Below, piece by piece: positions 1-14,252 of a stretch of 64,000 nucleotides of DNA; the stretch's first letter is position 1; every line of letters begins with the position of its first letter. A model generated the notes under the pieces. That model saw nothing but the letters and a program-made list of their open reading frames with translations. It ran no database searches and was not told the DNA's origin. The stretch comes from Drosophila miranda (taxonomy: Eukaryota; Arthropoda; Insecta; Diptera; Drosophilidae): NCBI RefSeq assembly GCF_003369915.1, contig NC_046677.1, forward strand, positions 24,322,913 to 24,386,912, in the 5' to 3' direction. The translations under genes and the position numbers were made by a program.

Positions 1-10
1 TTTTGATTTT

Positions 11-30
11 GTGTGTGTGTGTGTGTGTGT
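11..30. repeat. (GT)10 microsatellite
   Basis: Ten uninterrupted GT units at the left edge, followed by a degenerate TCTGTG tail. Confidence 0.95.
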
Positions 31-1310
31 CTGTGATGTAAAGGATATTACGTGATGATCCTGAGATTCTAGGACTCTCTCGCCCTCGTCCTGGCCTAAT
101 TGTTACACATTCCTCTTGTGCAACAATGGGTAATTGTAAGATTTTTGCCGCCACTGCGCACATTAAGGATCTAAGGTTGCTTTGGTCCTTTGACAGTTGG
201 TCCCCGACAAATCTCTGCCTTCGACGATGTATGTGCGTGTGTGTGTGTTTATGTCTGCAGGATATGAAATATGCACCCTGCAAAAAGGGAAAGAAGAAAC
301 CGTGGGAAACCTGCCCGCCTGTCTGGGCCTCTCTATAAGGAAGGCGACCAGGAGAGCCCCGAACAAAGGCCCAAAACGGAAAACTGATCGAAGAACCCAC
401 AACGAACACTCAAATATCGTATCGATCTTTGGCTACAAATCGTCGATGCCATCGTCGTTGCTGGCGACGTTGTTGGTCAGGATTATGGCAGCCCAGTCCC
501 CAGACCCCAGACCCGGAGAAACGTTCCAATTTAGCGCCCAAACGAAGTGTAGCCAAGCAGAACGGAACGACCGACTCTGAAGAAGGAAGAATATACATCA
601 GAATAGGACATGATCGAATACAAAGATGACCTGTAGGAAGAGCAGGATACTTTTCTCTATGGAATTATACACATACATGTGTTTAATGAACAACTGGAAA
701 CATAAGCATCCATTAACATAGAATATCATGCCATGTGCAATAGATAGATATTCTATTAATTCTGGTCATTTTTTGGTGAAATATGATAAACGATATGATC
801 CCATTGGAGATCCTTCAGATATTGGAACACCTGATGGCCGCGGATACATTTTTTTCTACATCGAAAAGAAGTTTTGGCTTAAATTGACTGGAAAGAAGGA
901 ATAGGATCGAAGGAAATTATTATGAAATATTTTATTTCCCATAAACCTATTAACTACCGAAGAAATATTCAACCAAATGAAGCATAAGCACCCATTTCAC
1001 CTGTTACACACCCATTCCTCTGCCTAATATTCCCCGTTTCTATACCACTCCCATTCAATGGGTATGAAAACCCAAGAGTGCACTTAAGGGATGGAAAAAA
1101 AACAGTGATCGCAGATCGATCCACAAGTGTTGGCAGGTTATACTTCTACCCACTCTTCCGTATCGGTGTATGACCTGTCGTGAGTGTGTATGGGTGGTAT
1201 ATGTGTGTGCGTGTGCGTGTGCGTGTCGAGAGCACCTTACCGCAAGAACGCCAGAGCAAATGACGGTGAAAGGTTTCAGATTTCATCTGGTAGATGTTGT
1301 TCGGGGATAT

Positions 1311-1334
1311 AGTAGGGATAGGGATAGGGATAGC
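1311..1334. repeat. (GATAGG)n short tandem repeat
   Basis: Hexamer GGATAG repeated about four times within GC-rich non-coding DNA. Confidence 0.8.
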
Positions 1335-4300
1335 GGCTGGGAGGGGGGGATTCGAAGTTTGTTCGGGGTTGGAATGTCATTCGAGTGCATTGTGCAACTG
1401 AGATTCGATCCTCGCTGCCGCCAGGATAAACAGAGAGTGTCGTGTCCCCTCCACCTCCTCCTCCTGCTGCACTGCTTCTTTGGCTTCTTTCAGGCTTCAT
1501 CTTCATCGCTCTGTGTGTGGAATGTGGAAATCTTTATCAATTAAATAATCGCTGTAGAAAGGGGCCTCATCATCATCAGAGAAGGCATCAGGCCTGAGGC
1601 ACTGAAGGCATCTATAGAATGTATGGATAGGAAGAATACTTAGAGATGGATAGACACAGAAGTGGATTGAATGGCTGCTGGCTGCTGGCTGCCGTTGCAC
1701 GCACACGCACACATGAGGCACAGAGTGGCTGGAAAATGTGCCCAACATCCGCTCTATGCGGCTCAGCCTCGCCTCTGTCTTTCTGTCTGTCTGTCGTTCT
1801 TCGATCTCTTCGAGCGTTTCTTGGAAATCGTTTAAAACCAGAACACAACACACAACCAATGCTGGAAGATTGAACGTTTCGAAGCGTGGAAATGGCAGCA
1901 AATGAGAAGCAGCAGCGGCAGCGGCAGGAAGATCTCTTCTCTTTCCAAATGAAAATGCTGTGTAATTAATTACAGAGTCTGGGTAGGATCGTAAGGGAAG
2001 CGGGAACAAAGACTGCCAGCAGCAGGAGCAGGTTGAAAACCCACCATATCGAGTGGCATGAGAACCTTTTCGGTGTACAGAAAGGAAGTGAAGTTATCCT
2101 TGGGTTAGCACATGGCTTATCGACTTTTATGCCCCTCTGAGTTCAGGCGGCGACAAAAGGAAAATCATTTCGTAAAAAATACATAAATTTCCCCCCATTT
2201 TTATGAGGCTCTAGAGAGTAGATGTAGAGTGTTGTTTGGCCTCTAATTGAAAATCCTGTTTCCCTTTTTGTCGATCAGGAGTGTTGGTTTTAGCTCTTTG
2301 TACAATTAGATAGTCACACCATCCATTTCACGGGTATTCGATTGGGAATAAGCGCAGTTTTTTTTTGGGTAGAGGAAGGCCATAAAAAATGAGTTAGAGG
2401 AAACACTTCAGTAAAGTAGATGATATTGAAAGAATAGATAGAATCGTTCGATCCTCAGGGTTATCATAGGGTTAGAGAAGTTTTAGAGATCATTTGGTCG
2501 GAATATTGTGGTAGAAATGTCTTTCAATAGTATCGTATTTATTGTATGATCAATGGATTGATGGATCATGAAATCTAAGGTTTCTTTTCTGTTCAAGATA
2601 GATTTTCGTTCAATGATTTCCATAATGATAAAACTTTAACATAAGTATTTTTTAGTACTTCGTCACAATCCAAAAATGAACTACTTAAAAGTCTACGGAG
2701 TTTCCTTAAAAAGTTAAATATTATTTAGTTAATATTATAGCCATATAGTCGTGAAACAAAGTGTAAGGACAACTTCATAGAGAGCCAAGCCAAAGATTTG
2801 CAATCTCTCATTAAATATGTCGCCAATCCAATTCAACCATGAATTCAGTATTATATAAAACCATGAAATTTTTATTGTAAAAGTATCATATGTTCATATA
2901 TTTATGATCAGTAAAAGAGTATAATAATTCAGAAGTGATCAATAGTGCACGATCACTACTACTCTACGATCATTTTTCCTCATTTTTCACCAAACAAGTT
3001 TCATATTTTTATGGCCTAACCATTTCCAGTAAAACGAATAAAAACCCCTTTAATGGATCGATCAGTAAGACTTCGATTCCAATCGAAATAGCAACTATAA
3101 AACTCTTGCTCGCCCCAAAAAAACCATTCCCAGGAAAGTGTTCATGTTGATCGATCCTCCTTAATTGCTAAACGATCATTTGATCCTCGTATCGATCACC
3201 ACCTAATGGGAATCTCAGGAGCACCACACACCACACTGCAATGCACTCTCAGTCTCGTCTCCGAGGCTTAATGAGGAAGCACCACCATAACAGCCTTTCG
3301 GTGGGCACTCAATCGGATCAGTTACCTCTCTCTCTCTTTCCCTGGCTCTGTCTCTTGTGCCACTCTTTCTGTCGATCGTCCCAACCTGATTGCCCACCCA
3401 CATAATCCCCCAAGACGAGAGGCCTCCTCCGAAGCCAAAGTTTCGCATTTTTGTTGTTGGTTTTTTTGGTTTTTTTGGTTTGTTAATAACTTTCAGGCTG
3501 GGGAGAGCGGGCTCATAAATGTTAAATTGATTGAGGCATATTGCCGACATATCGCGATGTTGTCTCGATTATATAACTTCCTCAAACCAGACGCAAGACT
3601 GCAGACCCGCAGACATCAAGACACACAGAGCTCCCCCGAAGCTCTACCCCGAAACTCCAGTGTTGAAGAAAAAGTGTTACAGACACGCTACCGTCTAACG
3701 ATATCCCCGATACCATACACCATACACCAGACCCCGACGCCGGCAACAGCCGCAACTTGGACCCCGACTCAGACACCCACTGCCTTACATTCATAATCTA
3801 TTTTGCCACCACGCGTTGCACACTAAAACTTTGCTCAAGCCCCCCAGAGAAAGAAAGAAAGATAGAGAGGGAGTCAGAGGGAGACAGCATCCGGAATCGT
3901 TATGCCAAAAAACGAAAGAAAGAAACACGAGATATATGAATGAGAGGGGGTTTTTGAATACAGTGATCTTTGTATACTCTTGTGGATTGGGTGGAAACTA
4001 AAGAGATCTTCTCCTGATTTTAGGAGAATCTTTGCTTTAGGGTAGTCGCTTAGATTTGAAGGAAGTGAAAGCTCATACGAGTATCTTCCAGGGGATGAGG
4101 GTTTTGATTCGATAGAATCAGAAAATTTACTTAAAGGTAACTTCTTGTACATACAAACTGATCCTAGATTGGTGTTTCGATTGAAATGGAATATCTTTAC
4201 CAGAAAAGAGTGAAAATATAGGTTTATAGGTAGATCCTTTGGGTACTTCTTTAGGTCATAAATAAATATTATTGCAGATTCGAAAGGAATGACATCATAT

Positions 4301-4995
4301 CATAGCAGATAGGCTATTTACATATTTATTTGGTAGATTCCAGAGAACACACATTATATTTTTCAGACGCATTTGAGTCAAATGGAATTATATAGCTGAT
4401 TGATTTCTTTTTAAATTCTACAACTTTTTTATTAAATTACCTAGTGGCACTGTATATGTTCAATGTTTTAGGAGATACATAGGTGTATTTTCTGGAACAT
4501 ATCTTTCACTAAAACAGATCAGCTATATTCAAAGTTGGTGTTTTTGGTGGTGTTTTTTGTAGATAGAATATCAAGAACGTAATTAAATTTTGCAAGGAAA
4601 ATGGGGAAAGATTCAATTTAAAAGGATTTAATCTAAAGAATGTACGAAATGAAAGCAGCGTTCTTTAAATAATGACAATTTTTAGCAACAACAAATGTAT
4701 TGTTTGTCTTCAAACTTCTTCAAATAGTTATCTCTATATCTTGCCGCCTATTTAGATCTTTATAGGCACCTGCTCTCTCACCCGTAAGAGTATTATATTG
4801 AAAGACAACGCCGAAGAATTCAGGTTTGCAATGCGGTAATGCACCATCCAAAGCGACGAAGAAGAGTCTGAAGATGGTAACCAGCCCCGGGTATGGGGTC
4901 TGGGGTATGGGGGTCTGAGAGTCAGCCAGTGGGTCGACGGCGTCATCATCAGCTCTATCTGCATCGCCAGAGCTCCAGTGTGACTTCTGCACTGC

Positions 4996-5005
4996 GCGCA
5001 TGCGC
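4996..5005. promoter_or_regulatory. NRF-1/Erect wing-type palindrome
   Basis: The sequence GCGCATGCGC is a perfect palindrome and matches the NRF-1 consensus that fly Erect wing also binds. It lies in an otherwise gene-free stretch next to a CAG-rich tract, so it may mark an unannotated promoter. It is a single motif with no coding sequence attached, so binding is only an inference. Confidence 0.35.
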
Positions 5006-5573
5006 CATAAATGGGAAGAGGAAGACACAACAAGAAGAAGCTGCCGACGAAGAGGATGATGAAGGAGAAGGAGAGGATGCAGACGAGAAGAGAAACTGGA
5101 GGAGACGACCACTGACAACCGACAAGCGACTACTGTGCCACTGTTCCACATTCGGATTACGGAAATATCTGCAACAGCAGCAGCAACAGCCACAGCGACA
5201 ACAGGTCGCCGACAGGTGGGGTCCGGTTCGGTTGTCGTTTCGGTGTGTCTTTGGTTCGGTTTTTGGATCGGTTTTCTCACCGTTTCTTAGCCTGACCCGC
5301 TATGGAGTAGTGCCTCCGCTTTGGTGCTCGCCTTTTGCCTCCTTTGCGGTTCTCAACAACTTTCACCTTTCACGTAATCCCAATGTCCAACAGAGGCCTG
5401 CAGATCAGGCTCCGGCTGTGTCTCTGGAAGCTGAAGCTCATTCTCTCTGTGGCCAAACAAATCTCTTTTGGCGCAGGCTTTCTCAGCGCCCCGTCTCGAT
5501 GAAGATTCATTTATTGTCTCTGCTATTTGCCAATTGACCATTTCCAGATGGAGGAACTCAATTACAGCGCCGC

Positions 5574-5606
5574 ATTCTCATTCGCATTCGCATTCGCATT
5601 CGCATT
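5574..5606. repeat. (CATTCG)n hexamer repeat
   Basis: About five copies of CATTCG/CATTCT in tandem, ending in CATTGGGG. Confidence 0.85.
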
Positions 5607-6746
5607 GGGGATCTCTCTCTCTTTTTATGGTCCAGGCATCGGCATCTAGCGGTACATTCACCATAGATTGAAGATTGCCCCAAAGAACGGAACGGGGGGG
5701 TAATCATTGAGGTAAATTACATACCCCATATCCCCACATTTCGCTCGCTGAAGATTCTCTCGTTCTTCGTGGCAGAAGAAGCCATTGGTGGTTCCCGATT
5801 TGGCTAACGGGCATGGCAGCATCTTTTGGGATACATGCCTCTGCAGGCAGGATGTAACATTTTTCTAATGGCATCGCAAGGAAGTTGGCTATTAGGAGAG
5901 GCATCTGTGGAAACTGAGGCATTCCCTCGTGTCGGCAGGTGCTTTGGCATTAAAAGTGTGCTGGTAATGGGAGTGCAGCTTTGAGATTTTCACTCCAGTG
6001 GATCTAAGATCTTCAGAACGCAGTTTGAGAAAGTCACAAGTTGTGGGATCTACCAACAAACCTCAGTTATATATTGTGCTTCTTGGGGAAAATTTAACAA
6101 CCAAAATAATGAGATTCGGTTCCCCAAAAGTTCCTTGAACTCCATGATATGATATATTAAGCCTCAACTCGGGTAGAGCACCAATGGGTCTTGTATTATG
6201 TTTTTGCATTCTCGGCCACGAGTCTCTTAACCAGTCTCGCTCGCGCATTCTCGGTCATTCGCTTAAGGAATGGTAGCCGATGGGAGCAAGGGCGTTGAAA
6301 GATAAGTTACACAGTTTTGAGGACTTTCCAATCCCCAAAGAAAAGTAGAAAATATTTCCAATTGAAAAGGTTTGGGACTTACATTCTAGATATTTTATTA
6401 GGGATTTCGAATCCCCAAATAAAGGGTCGAGTATAGTAAAATATTTTATAGCTAGAGAGTCGATTTGGATAATTCTGCAGGGTTTCTGCATCATTTAAGT
6501 CAAAGAAAGTCTACCCCATAGATGGAATCTTTGACAGATTCTAGAGAACAAATCTCAGGAGATCTCTGTATCCTTAAAGCATTCCTTTGGGGTTTCTCTT
6601 TGAAGCTACAGCCTTTAAATTCCCTTTAATTGAACTATGTACAATGTACATCCTTAAGGAATATCCTTCCTTGTCATTCCCAACTGAAAACACAAGTAGA
6701 TTTCCATTCTATTCCATAAACTCAATTCAATTTGATATTTATCCAT

Positions 6747-6770
6747 CACACACACACACACACACACACA
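6747..6770. repeat. (CA)12 microsatellite
   Basis: Uninterrupted CA dinucleotide run in AT-rich non-coding DNA. Confidence 0.95.
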
Positions 6771-7485
6771 TTCTATTCCGTTTGCAAAAGGCTTCCTTGG
6801 CTGTTTCCCTTTTGCTCCATGATTTATAAACTTTTAACATATCATTCACCCATAAATCCCACAACCACATAGTGCATGTCCTTTGCTTTCCATGGGGCAT
6901 CGCATCTCTCCAGCTATCTCCTCCCCCTGCCTTGAGGAAATAGTTGTACCCACAGTACGCCCCTCCTTCTGGTGTCCTAAGCATCTCTCCTCTGGCTTTC
7001 TCTCTCTCTCCATCTATCCAAGAGATAGAGTCTTGGGTGGGTGACAAAAATTAACTTTGCATGGAATTTAATTTACGTCGCTGGGACGATGATTTCCTGC
7101 CAGAGCAACGGTGTCCTGTGTGTGCCCCACATCTCGCTCTCTGGCAGTCCAAGAGGGAGCGGGAGTCGAGCCGAGCCGAGTGTAGTCGAAGGAGCCCAGT
7201 AGCTACTGCTGAAGCTGCTTCCGTCATTTCCTTGATGTAAAGGCTTTTGCCTCTCGGATTCCGTTTGCCATTTTGTGGAGGCGGACGCCGAGGCGAGTGG
7301 GAGTGGGAGTGGGAGGCAGGCCGGCGGCAACCGTCACGCTTCCTGCAGGATGCGACAACGTAGAGATGTCCAACTCTCTGTTGCCGCCCCCTCCTTCTCT
7401 CTATCCAACGCTCTTCCGTTTATCCTCCCGTGTCCTGTTCCACTTGTGTTGTTCTGTTGCTGGTCCTCGTCCGGGGTCCTGCCTG

Positions 7486-7520
7486 GCTGCCGGGCTGCCG
7501 GGCTGCCGGGCTGCCGGGTC
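7486..7520. repeat. (GCTGCCGG)n octamer repeat
   Basis: Four to five tandem copies of the GC-rich octamer GGCTGCCG, with a related CCTGGCTG unit at the left end. Confidence 0.85.
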
Positions 7521-7795
7521 CTCGTCCTGTCAGTCGTCGCTGTTTACCCGCTTTAATCAAACCATCCAAATCCACATTCATGTCCATGTTTTGTGCTCTC
7601 TACCTCCTCCTCCTCCTCCTCCATCCCCCTGCCTGCCTGTCATCATCCTCCTCCTGCTTCCTGCCCCGTCACTTCCTTGCAAATGCTGCAGCTTCCGTTT
7701 CCGGGATATAATGTTCATATTTTCGAGGACATTTTCAGGAAATAAAGTACGTCGCCCTCTGCTCTGCGCCCCGTTCAACGCTCGGGGATAACGAT

Positions 7796-7817
7796 AACAC
7801 ACACACACACACACACA
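7796..7817. repeat. (AC)11 microsatellite
   Basis: Uninterrupted AC run between GC-rich blocks. Confidence 0.95.
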
Positions 7818-8480
7818 AATAGAGGAAGAAAGAGAGCAAAACCACCCAGCCACCCCTTGCTCTGCACTAGTCACTTCCTCTTTGGGAGTCCTCCTGGCTT
7901 TCGGGCAGGAAACTTTTTGCCTTTTCGCCGTGTGCGCATTTATGCCAGCCCAAAACCCAATGTGGCACAGCCACCCACTCAGCCACTCTGCCACTCTGCC
8001 ACACGGCCACACATAGCCGCATAGCCAGGCGCCCTGCCACCTCCTCCCTGTGTTCTCTCTCCATTTGCTTCCGCAGTGGCAGCAGGATGCAGCCACCAGC
8101 AACAGAGAGAACGACTCTCTATCTCTCTCGCTCTGTCTGTTTGAATTTTGTCGCACTTCCTGTAGGTAGGAAAAGCTTCGTGCGTCTTCCGCTTTTCCTT
8201 CAGCTGCTCATCAGCAACGTAATTTCCGCAAAAGGTCTCCACCAGCAGTAGCTACTGCTCCACCAGCCCCTCCTCCTCAGCTCTACCTAACCCGTCTCTC
8301 TGTCTCTCCGTCTGTGTGTTCATGGGTGGGCAGGATTAAGTCCAGACAGAGGACCTTTAAGCCAAATGCCTGAAATGTTCTCCTCGGAAAGTCGGAGTGC
8401 AGGTTAATCAAGTATCGGATTCCTTTGAGGCAACAAGTGACAGTGCACCTTCCCCAGACCGAACGATGACTGCACCTTCC

Positions 8481-8503
8481 CCTCTCTCTCTCTCTCTCTC
8501 TCT
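8481..8503. repeat. (CT)n microsatellite
   Basis: CT run of about 11 units. Read on the other strand it is a GA tract of the kind GAGA factor binds. Confidence 0.9.
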
Positions 8504-11030
8504 GTCGCTTATGGTATCAACGACTCTCCACCGCCTTTGGCAGTTCATCAAATTCTCATGTGACCAAAAGCCAAGTAAGTTCAATTCATTCGAAATTTGA
8601 TATGCGCTACACATATTTAATGACTTCTTTCCCTGCCTTGGTTCTTTACACACACACACACACACACTCTGGGGGGAGAGGGGGTTCCGATGAACTGCCA
8701 ACGATCCCAATCCAATCCGTTTCGGATCCCCTGTTGCACCCACCAGCAGCAAGAGCCACCAGCGGCACTTGTCGCGCACATTCTAGGGTTGGGCACACAA
8801 CACAACAAAATGCCGCGGATATTCCCCATTTCCATGTCCAATCCTCGATCAAGAGAGGCGACCTCTGCACGTGATGGAACGCCGGACAAATGGAAGTGGG
8901 GATGGGATGGGATGGAATGGGATGGGATGGAGACGCGATGCATGTCTGTGCATGTGGTAGAAAGGAAGATTGTATGCCGGAGAGAGGTGGGAGTAGCAGT
9001 GGCACTTTGTGGTAGCAATTTTTTGTTTTTTGGATAGATGTGGCGTGTGTGTTTTCCCTGCCACGCCCTGTCCGATCCAATCCGATCCGATCCAAACACT
9101 GCATTTGTATGCAGCATAGCGGATGCGACGGTCCAAGCGTTTATTTCTTCATTTCTTGTTCAGGCAAATGATGTTCCAAGCCCCAGACCCCAGACAGAGA
9201 GCTGGATGGAATGCACTAAACCGCTAACTAAGCAACGAACCCCAAAAGAACCCGAGAGCTACGGCACCACAAAGAAGGAGAAGCATAAAGGGAACGGAGG
9301 AACGGTGTGGCATACAACAAGTGGGAGTACACTCGAGAAAAGATTACAGGAATTACAGGTCGAAAGTTGTAGGAAATTATACGAAATTTAATGCTACGGG
9401 ATATTAATTAGGATAGAAATAATGGTTAAGGGTAATCTCAGTCGTAATTAGGGTAGGATGATGTTTAATTGATTATGGAGTTCTAGAAGATTATTGTTTA
9501 TTTCTGTATCGTTTTTAGGGGAAACTTTCAGTATAATTAGTAAACAATATAATCAAAATGTATTTAGAATGAAATGAGCATAAGAAAATATAATTGTAAT
9601 TATAGTTTTTAAACTATAGTTTAAAAAAAAACTATGTCAAAAGCCGCCATTTAGCATCTGCCATTTTGAATGGCAAATGATAAGCAAAATCAAAACCTGA
9701 ACCGGAATCCTCAAATTTCGATAAGTTGCGGATCAAAGATTGAAATTGCGGATTGAAAGAATCTCCCGTTAACTTTTTAATCCTTATTAATACTTAGATC
9801 CTGATAATTTGCAATCTGTTATGGAATCAATTCCAATTTCTAGTCCCCACTCAAAAATTAATCTTCCAACATGTCATACCCATACTAACATTTCTCTCAG
9901 TGTAGAGTTCTTGTTATTTGAAACCCGGATTTACACCAACATTAAAAAGAAAGAAGAACGAACAACATATTACTTTTACCGATCACAAAACAAAACGAAA
10001 CACAACAAAAAAAGAAGAACAGAACCCGGTGCTGCGACTGCGCAATGACAGCCCAGAGACTCCCCGCTTGAGAGGAGTGGAAAGAGGAGGAGTAGTGGGA
10101 GGTGGAGCCATTGAAGGAGTACACCAACGGAATACAAATCCATAAATTAAATCAATGTTGAATAAAATTTCCTATGTACGAATGCACTTGTCGAAAGGTT
10201 CACATCAGACATTGATATGCCCATCCAGAGTCTCCGGGGGGATACGACACGATACGATACGGATTGTGCATGCAGAACGGAACATGCGGTGCGGTGCGTT
10301 GTGGGGGCGTCTGTCACTGTCGATCGGTATGGGGACATTCTTCAGGCCGGACGAACCCTCCTCAATTATGGGGAATTCCGTTTCAGCAGAAAATTCATAA
10401 GAGGGGAAAGGTTCCTTAAGCGACAGGCCACATAAATAAGTTCATTTAATGATAATGCTATGAAACCATTTACTGAATATTTGTGTTATAAAAATGATAA
10501 CTTTAATAGGTTCCGCGATGTATGTATATGGGTTTATGTATGTATTGTATGTATGCAAATAACTATAACAAAAAAACAATCAATTGAACAAATTTCATTC
10601 GTGAATCATCAAAAGCCTGATAACAAATTCTGTTTTGTAGCACTCAAATGAAACGCAAACAATGTTTCTAATGGTCAACTTTTTTTCGTTTTTGTTTTTG
10701 TAGCACCCACATCTTGGCACTGTCCTGTCTTTGAGGAAACTATTGCTATGCTATGCTAGGCGAAAGATATAATCTAAATTAGTTCACAATCATTGCGAGT
10801 GTGCTAAACATTAGTTAGCATAAGAAGCTTATCGTCGAGTTCTGTCCTACTACTTAAGCATACAACTTAGATATTTACACAAATCCTATATTGAAAATCC
10901 TATGAAAAACTTTTGCTAATCTCGTTTAAAAACATGTTGGTTGAATCCCATTGCAAGTGTGTCTGTGTGTTCGTGTTCGTGTTCAGAGCCAGAGCAGGCG
11001 TTGGTCCCCCCGTTGGGGCTGGGCCAAGTC

Positions 11031-12975
<1,945 letters not shown>

Positions 12976-13013
12976 TCTTCTTTTGTTTTGCTAAATTTTA
13001 CAATTTCTGTTTC

Positions 13014-13135
13014 TACCAGTGTGACCGCGGATTTATTGATAAAATATACCGTCCGACCCTCAGAAATATTCCGAAACATACCGTCTCATTTAATAAATAT
13101 ACCGTAAATATACTGACGAATACAAGTTATATTTG
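13014..13135. repeat. Dispersed Motif 1/AAATATACCGT element, copy A
   Basis: About 120 bp aligning at roughly 90% identity by eye to the reverse complement of 37440-37553. Shared blocks in order: CCAGTGTGACCGCGGATTTA, AAAATATACCGTC, GACCCTC, CCGTCTCATTT, AAATATACCGTAAATATACT, GACGAAT. More ATATACC words continue to about 13255. It has no coding content. Its origin is unclear; it could be a short mobile-derived or gene-conversion-spread promoter cassette. Confidence 0.7.
13017..13027 (-). promoter_or_regulatory. Motif 1 core promoter element
   Basis: Read on the minus strand this is CGGTCACACTG, an exact match to Ohler Motif 1 (YGGTCACACTR, bound by M1BP). It points at the CCDC28-like gene and lies about 40 bp upstream of its ATG, so the 5' UTR is short. 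It sits at one end of a dispersed element also present near 37.5 kb. Confidence 0.75.
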
Positions 13136-14006
13136 TGAGTGAAAATTCAAAAAACCTTCGTATGAAAGTTTCTATATTCCTTTCTTCTTCAATATACCTT
13201 TCAAAATGAAATTTAATAGATTGATGATATTGACAAAATATACCAATATACCACTCCCCAACCAACCATCATGTTTAAACAGTTTTCAGTATTTATTTTT
13301 AGTTTGTCTGCAAATGGTACTCAAAAATTCCATTTAAAGTATATATGGAGATTTCGTCATTCCCATCATTCATCGACCACCAGCCCGCCAGATTTGAATC
13401 GCAAAGGCGGCAAGGGCCGTTGTGTTGGTGCGATTTTCAGTGCAGACAAATACCATTTGAAACGTACGCGACATTTGATTGAAAAGCGTTGCAAGTTCTT
13501 GGCCATAATGACCTTTAATGTAGACGGAAGTAATTTCCGGTATCTTAATTTTCGGGTGGTTTGATTTCGGATATCATATCATATTCTTATACATCTTATC
13601 GGCAAGTGCAACCTCAAGAGCACCCTGTAGCTGCCCAAGAGTAGCTGCAATCTGGCTACGGGATCGAAAAGGTCCAAAAGACGCTCCTATCGCTCATACA
13701 TTCCCAATCCGTTGCTCCGTTGCAAGTAGGCGATGAAAGTGCTCCTGGATATTTATCAAACGTCTACGATGATGGGATGACCTTGAGATTCAAATCCTGG
13801 CGGTCTAGAGACCGATGAATGACGTGGAATGACGAAATATCTCAACTCAATCTATTTTTGAAGAACAGTGCTGCTCTGCTAGATTTGTGAAAAAATGTCC
13901 ATTGGCGGGCATTTAAAATGTAGATTTCTCATGTATTAAATAATAAAATCATTAACAATACAGTGTCTTGCTTTAATAGATAAAACATGACATGTGAGCG
14001 CTTAGA
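13136..14006. other. Intergenic, one unsupported ORF
   Basis: An ATG-initiated frame at 13271-13564 (97 codons, basic, ending in Val-Val) lies here, followed by sequence at 13600-13820 with a coding-like composition but frequent stops. I cannot match it to any family. It may be a decayed gene or pseudogene, and chance remains possible. Confidence 0.4.
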
Positions 14007-14252
14007 TTAGGCCTTCTTCTTGGCAAAGCCCATTGTGTAGATCATATGGACAATGCTAATAAGTCCGATTCCGCACAGTCCCGCCGTAATGCCGAACAAC
14101 GCCTTGTCTATGGGGCCACCTTTCAGGAAAACTGGAACATCGTTGACAGCCTAAAGAAACTATGCTTATCAAATATGATTTACTAGAAATATGAATGGAT
14201 AACTCACCTGGAAGACCTTCATTTTGTTAGACAATCCCTCGGGCAGCGCCAT
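14007..14252 (-). CDS. Cytochrome c oxidase subunit 7A family protein
   Basis: Two exons, 14252-14208 and 14150-14007, encode 62 residues. The N-terminal half, MALPEGLSNKMKVFQ then VNDVPVFLKGG, aligns with the family block in human COX7A (KLFQ..D.IPLYLKGG). It is followed by one hydrophobic helix (ALFGITAGLCGIGLISIVHM) and a basic end GFAKKKA, as in other COX7A proteins. This is a small single-span subunit of complex IV in the mitochondrial inner membrane, a family also linked to supercomplex assembly. An in-frame TAA lies 21 bases upstream of the ATG, so no longer first exon in that frame exists. The protein thus lacks the cleavable presequence of mammalian COX7A precursors. It could be the main COX7A or the related COX7A-like paralogue; the sequence does not decide. 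Confidence 0.8.

Larger units (their letters stand above)
1..11030. other. Gene-free stretch with simple repeats
   Basis: I find no supportable gene here. The longer open frames are low in complexity, are often open on both strands, and coincide with CA, CT or poly-Q tracts. The DNA has islands of GC-rich, CT/GA-rich sequence (about 4.9-5.6 kb and 7.1-9.1 kb) alternating with AT-rich stretches. That pattern is usual for fly intergenic or long-intron regulatory DNA. It could be an intron or upstream region of a gene lying outside the window. Confidence 0.6.

Noticed and set aside
4720-5537. Overlapping 186-aa (minus) and 214-aa (plus) frames, the longest in the first 11 kb
   Set aside because: Both strands are open over the same GC-rich, CAG-rich tract. 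Composition is low complexity and no start context, domain or splice-supported extension is seen.
7578-8156. 192-aa minus-strand frame
   Set aside because: Runs through CA and CCT microsatellites that yield poly-Cys/Val and poly-Gly; another frame is open on the plus strand.
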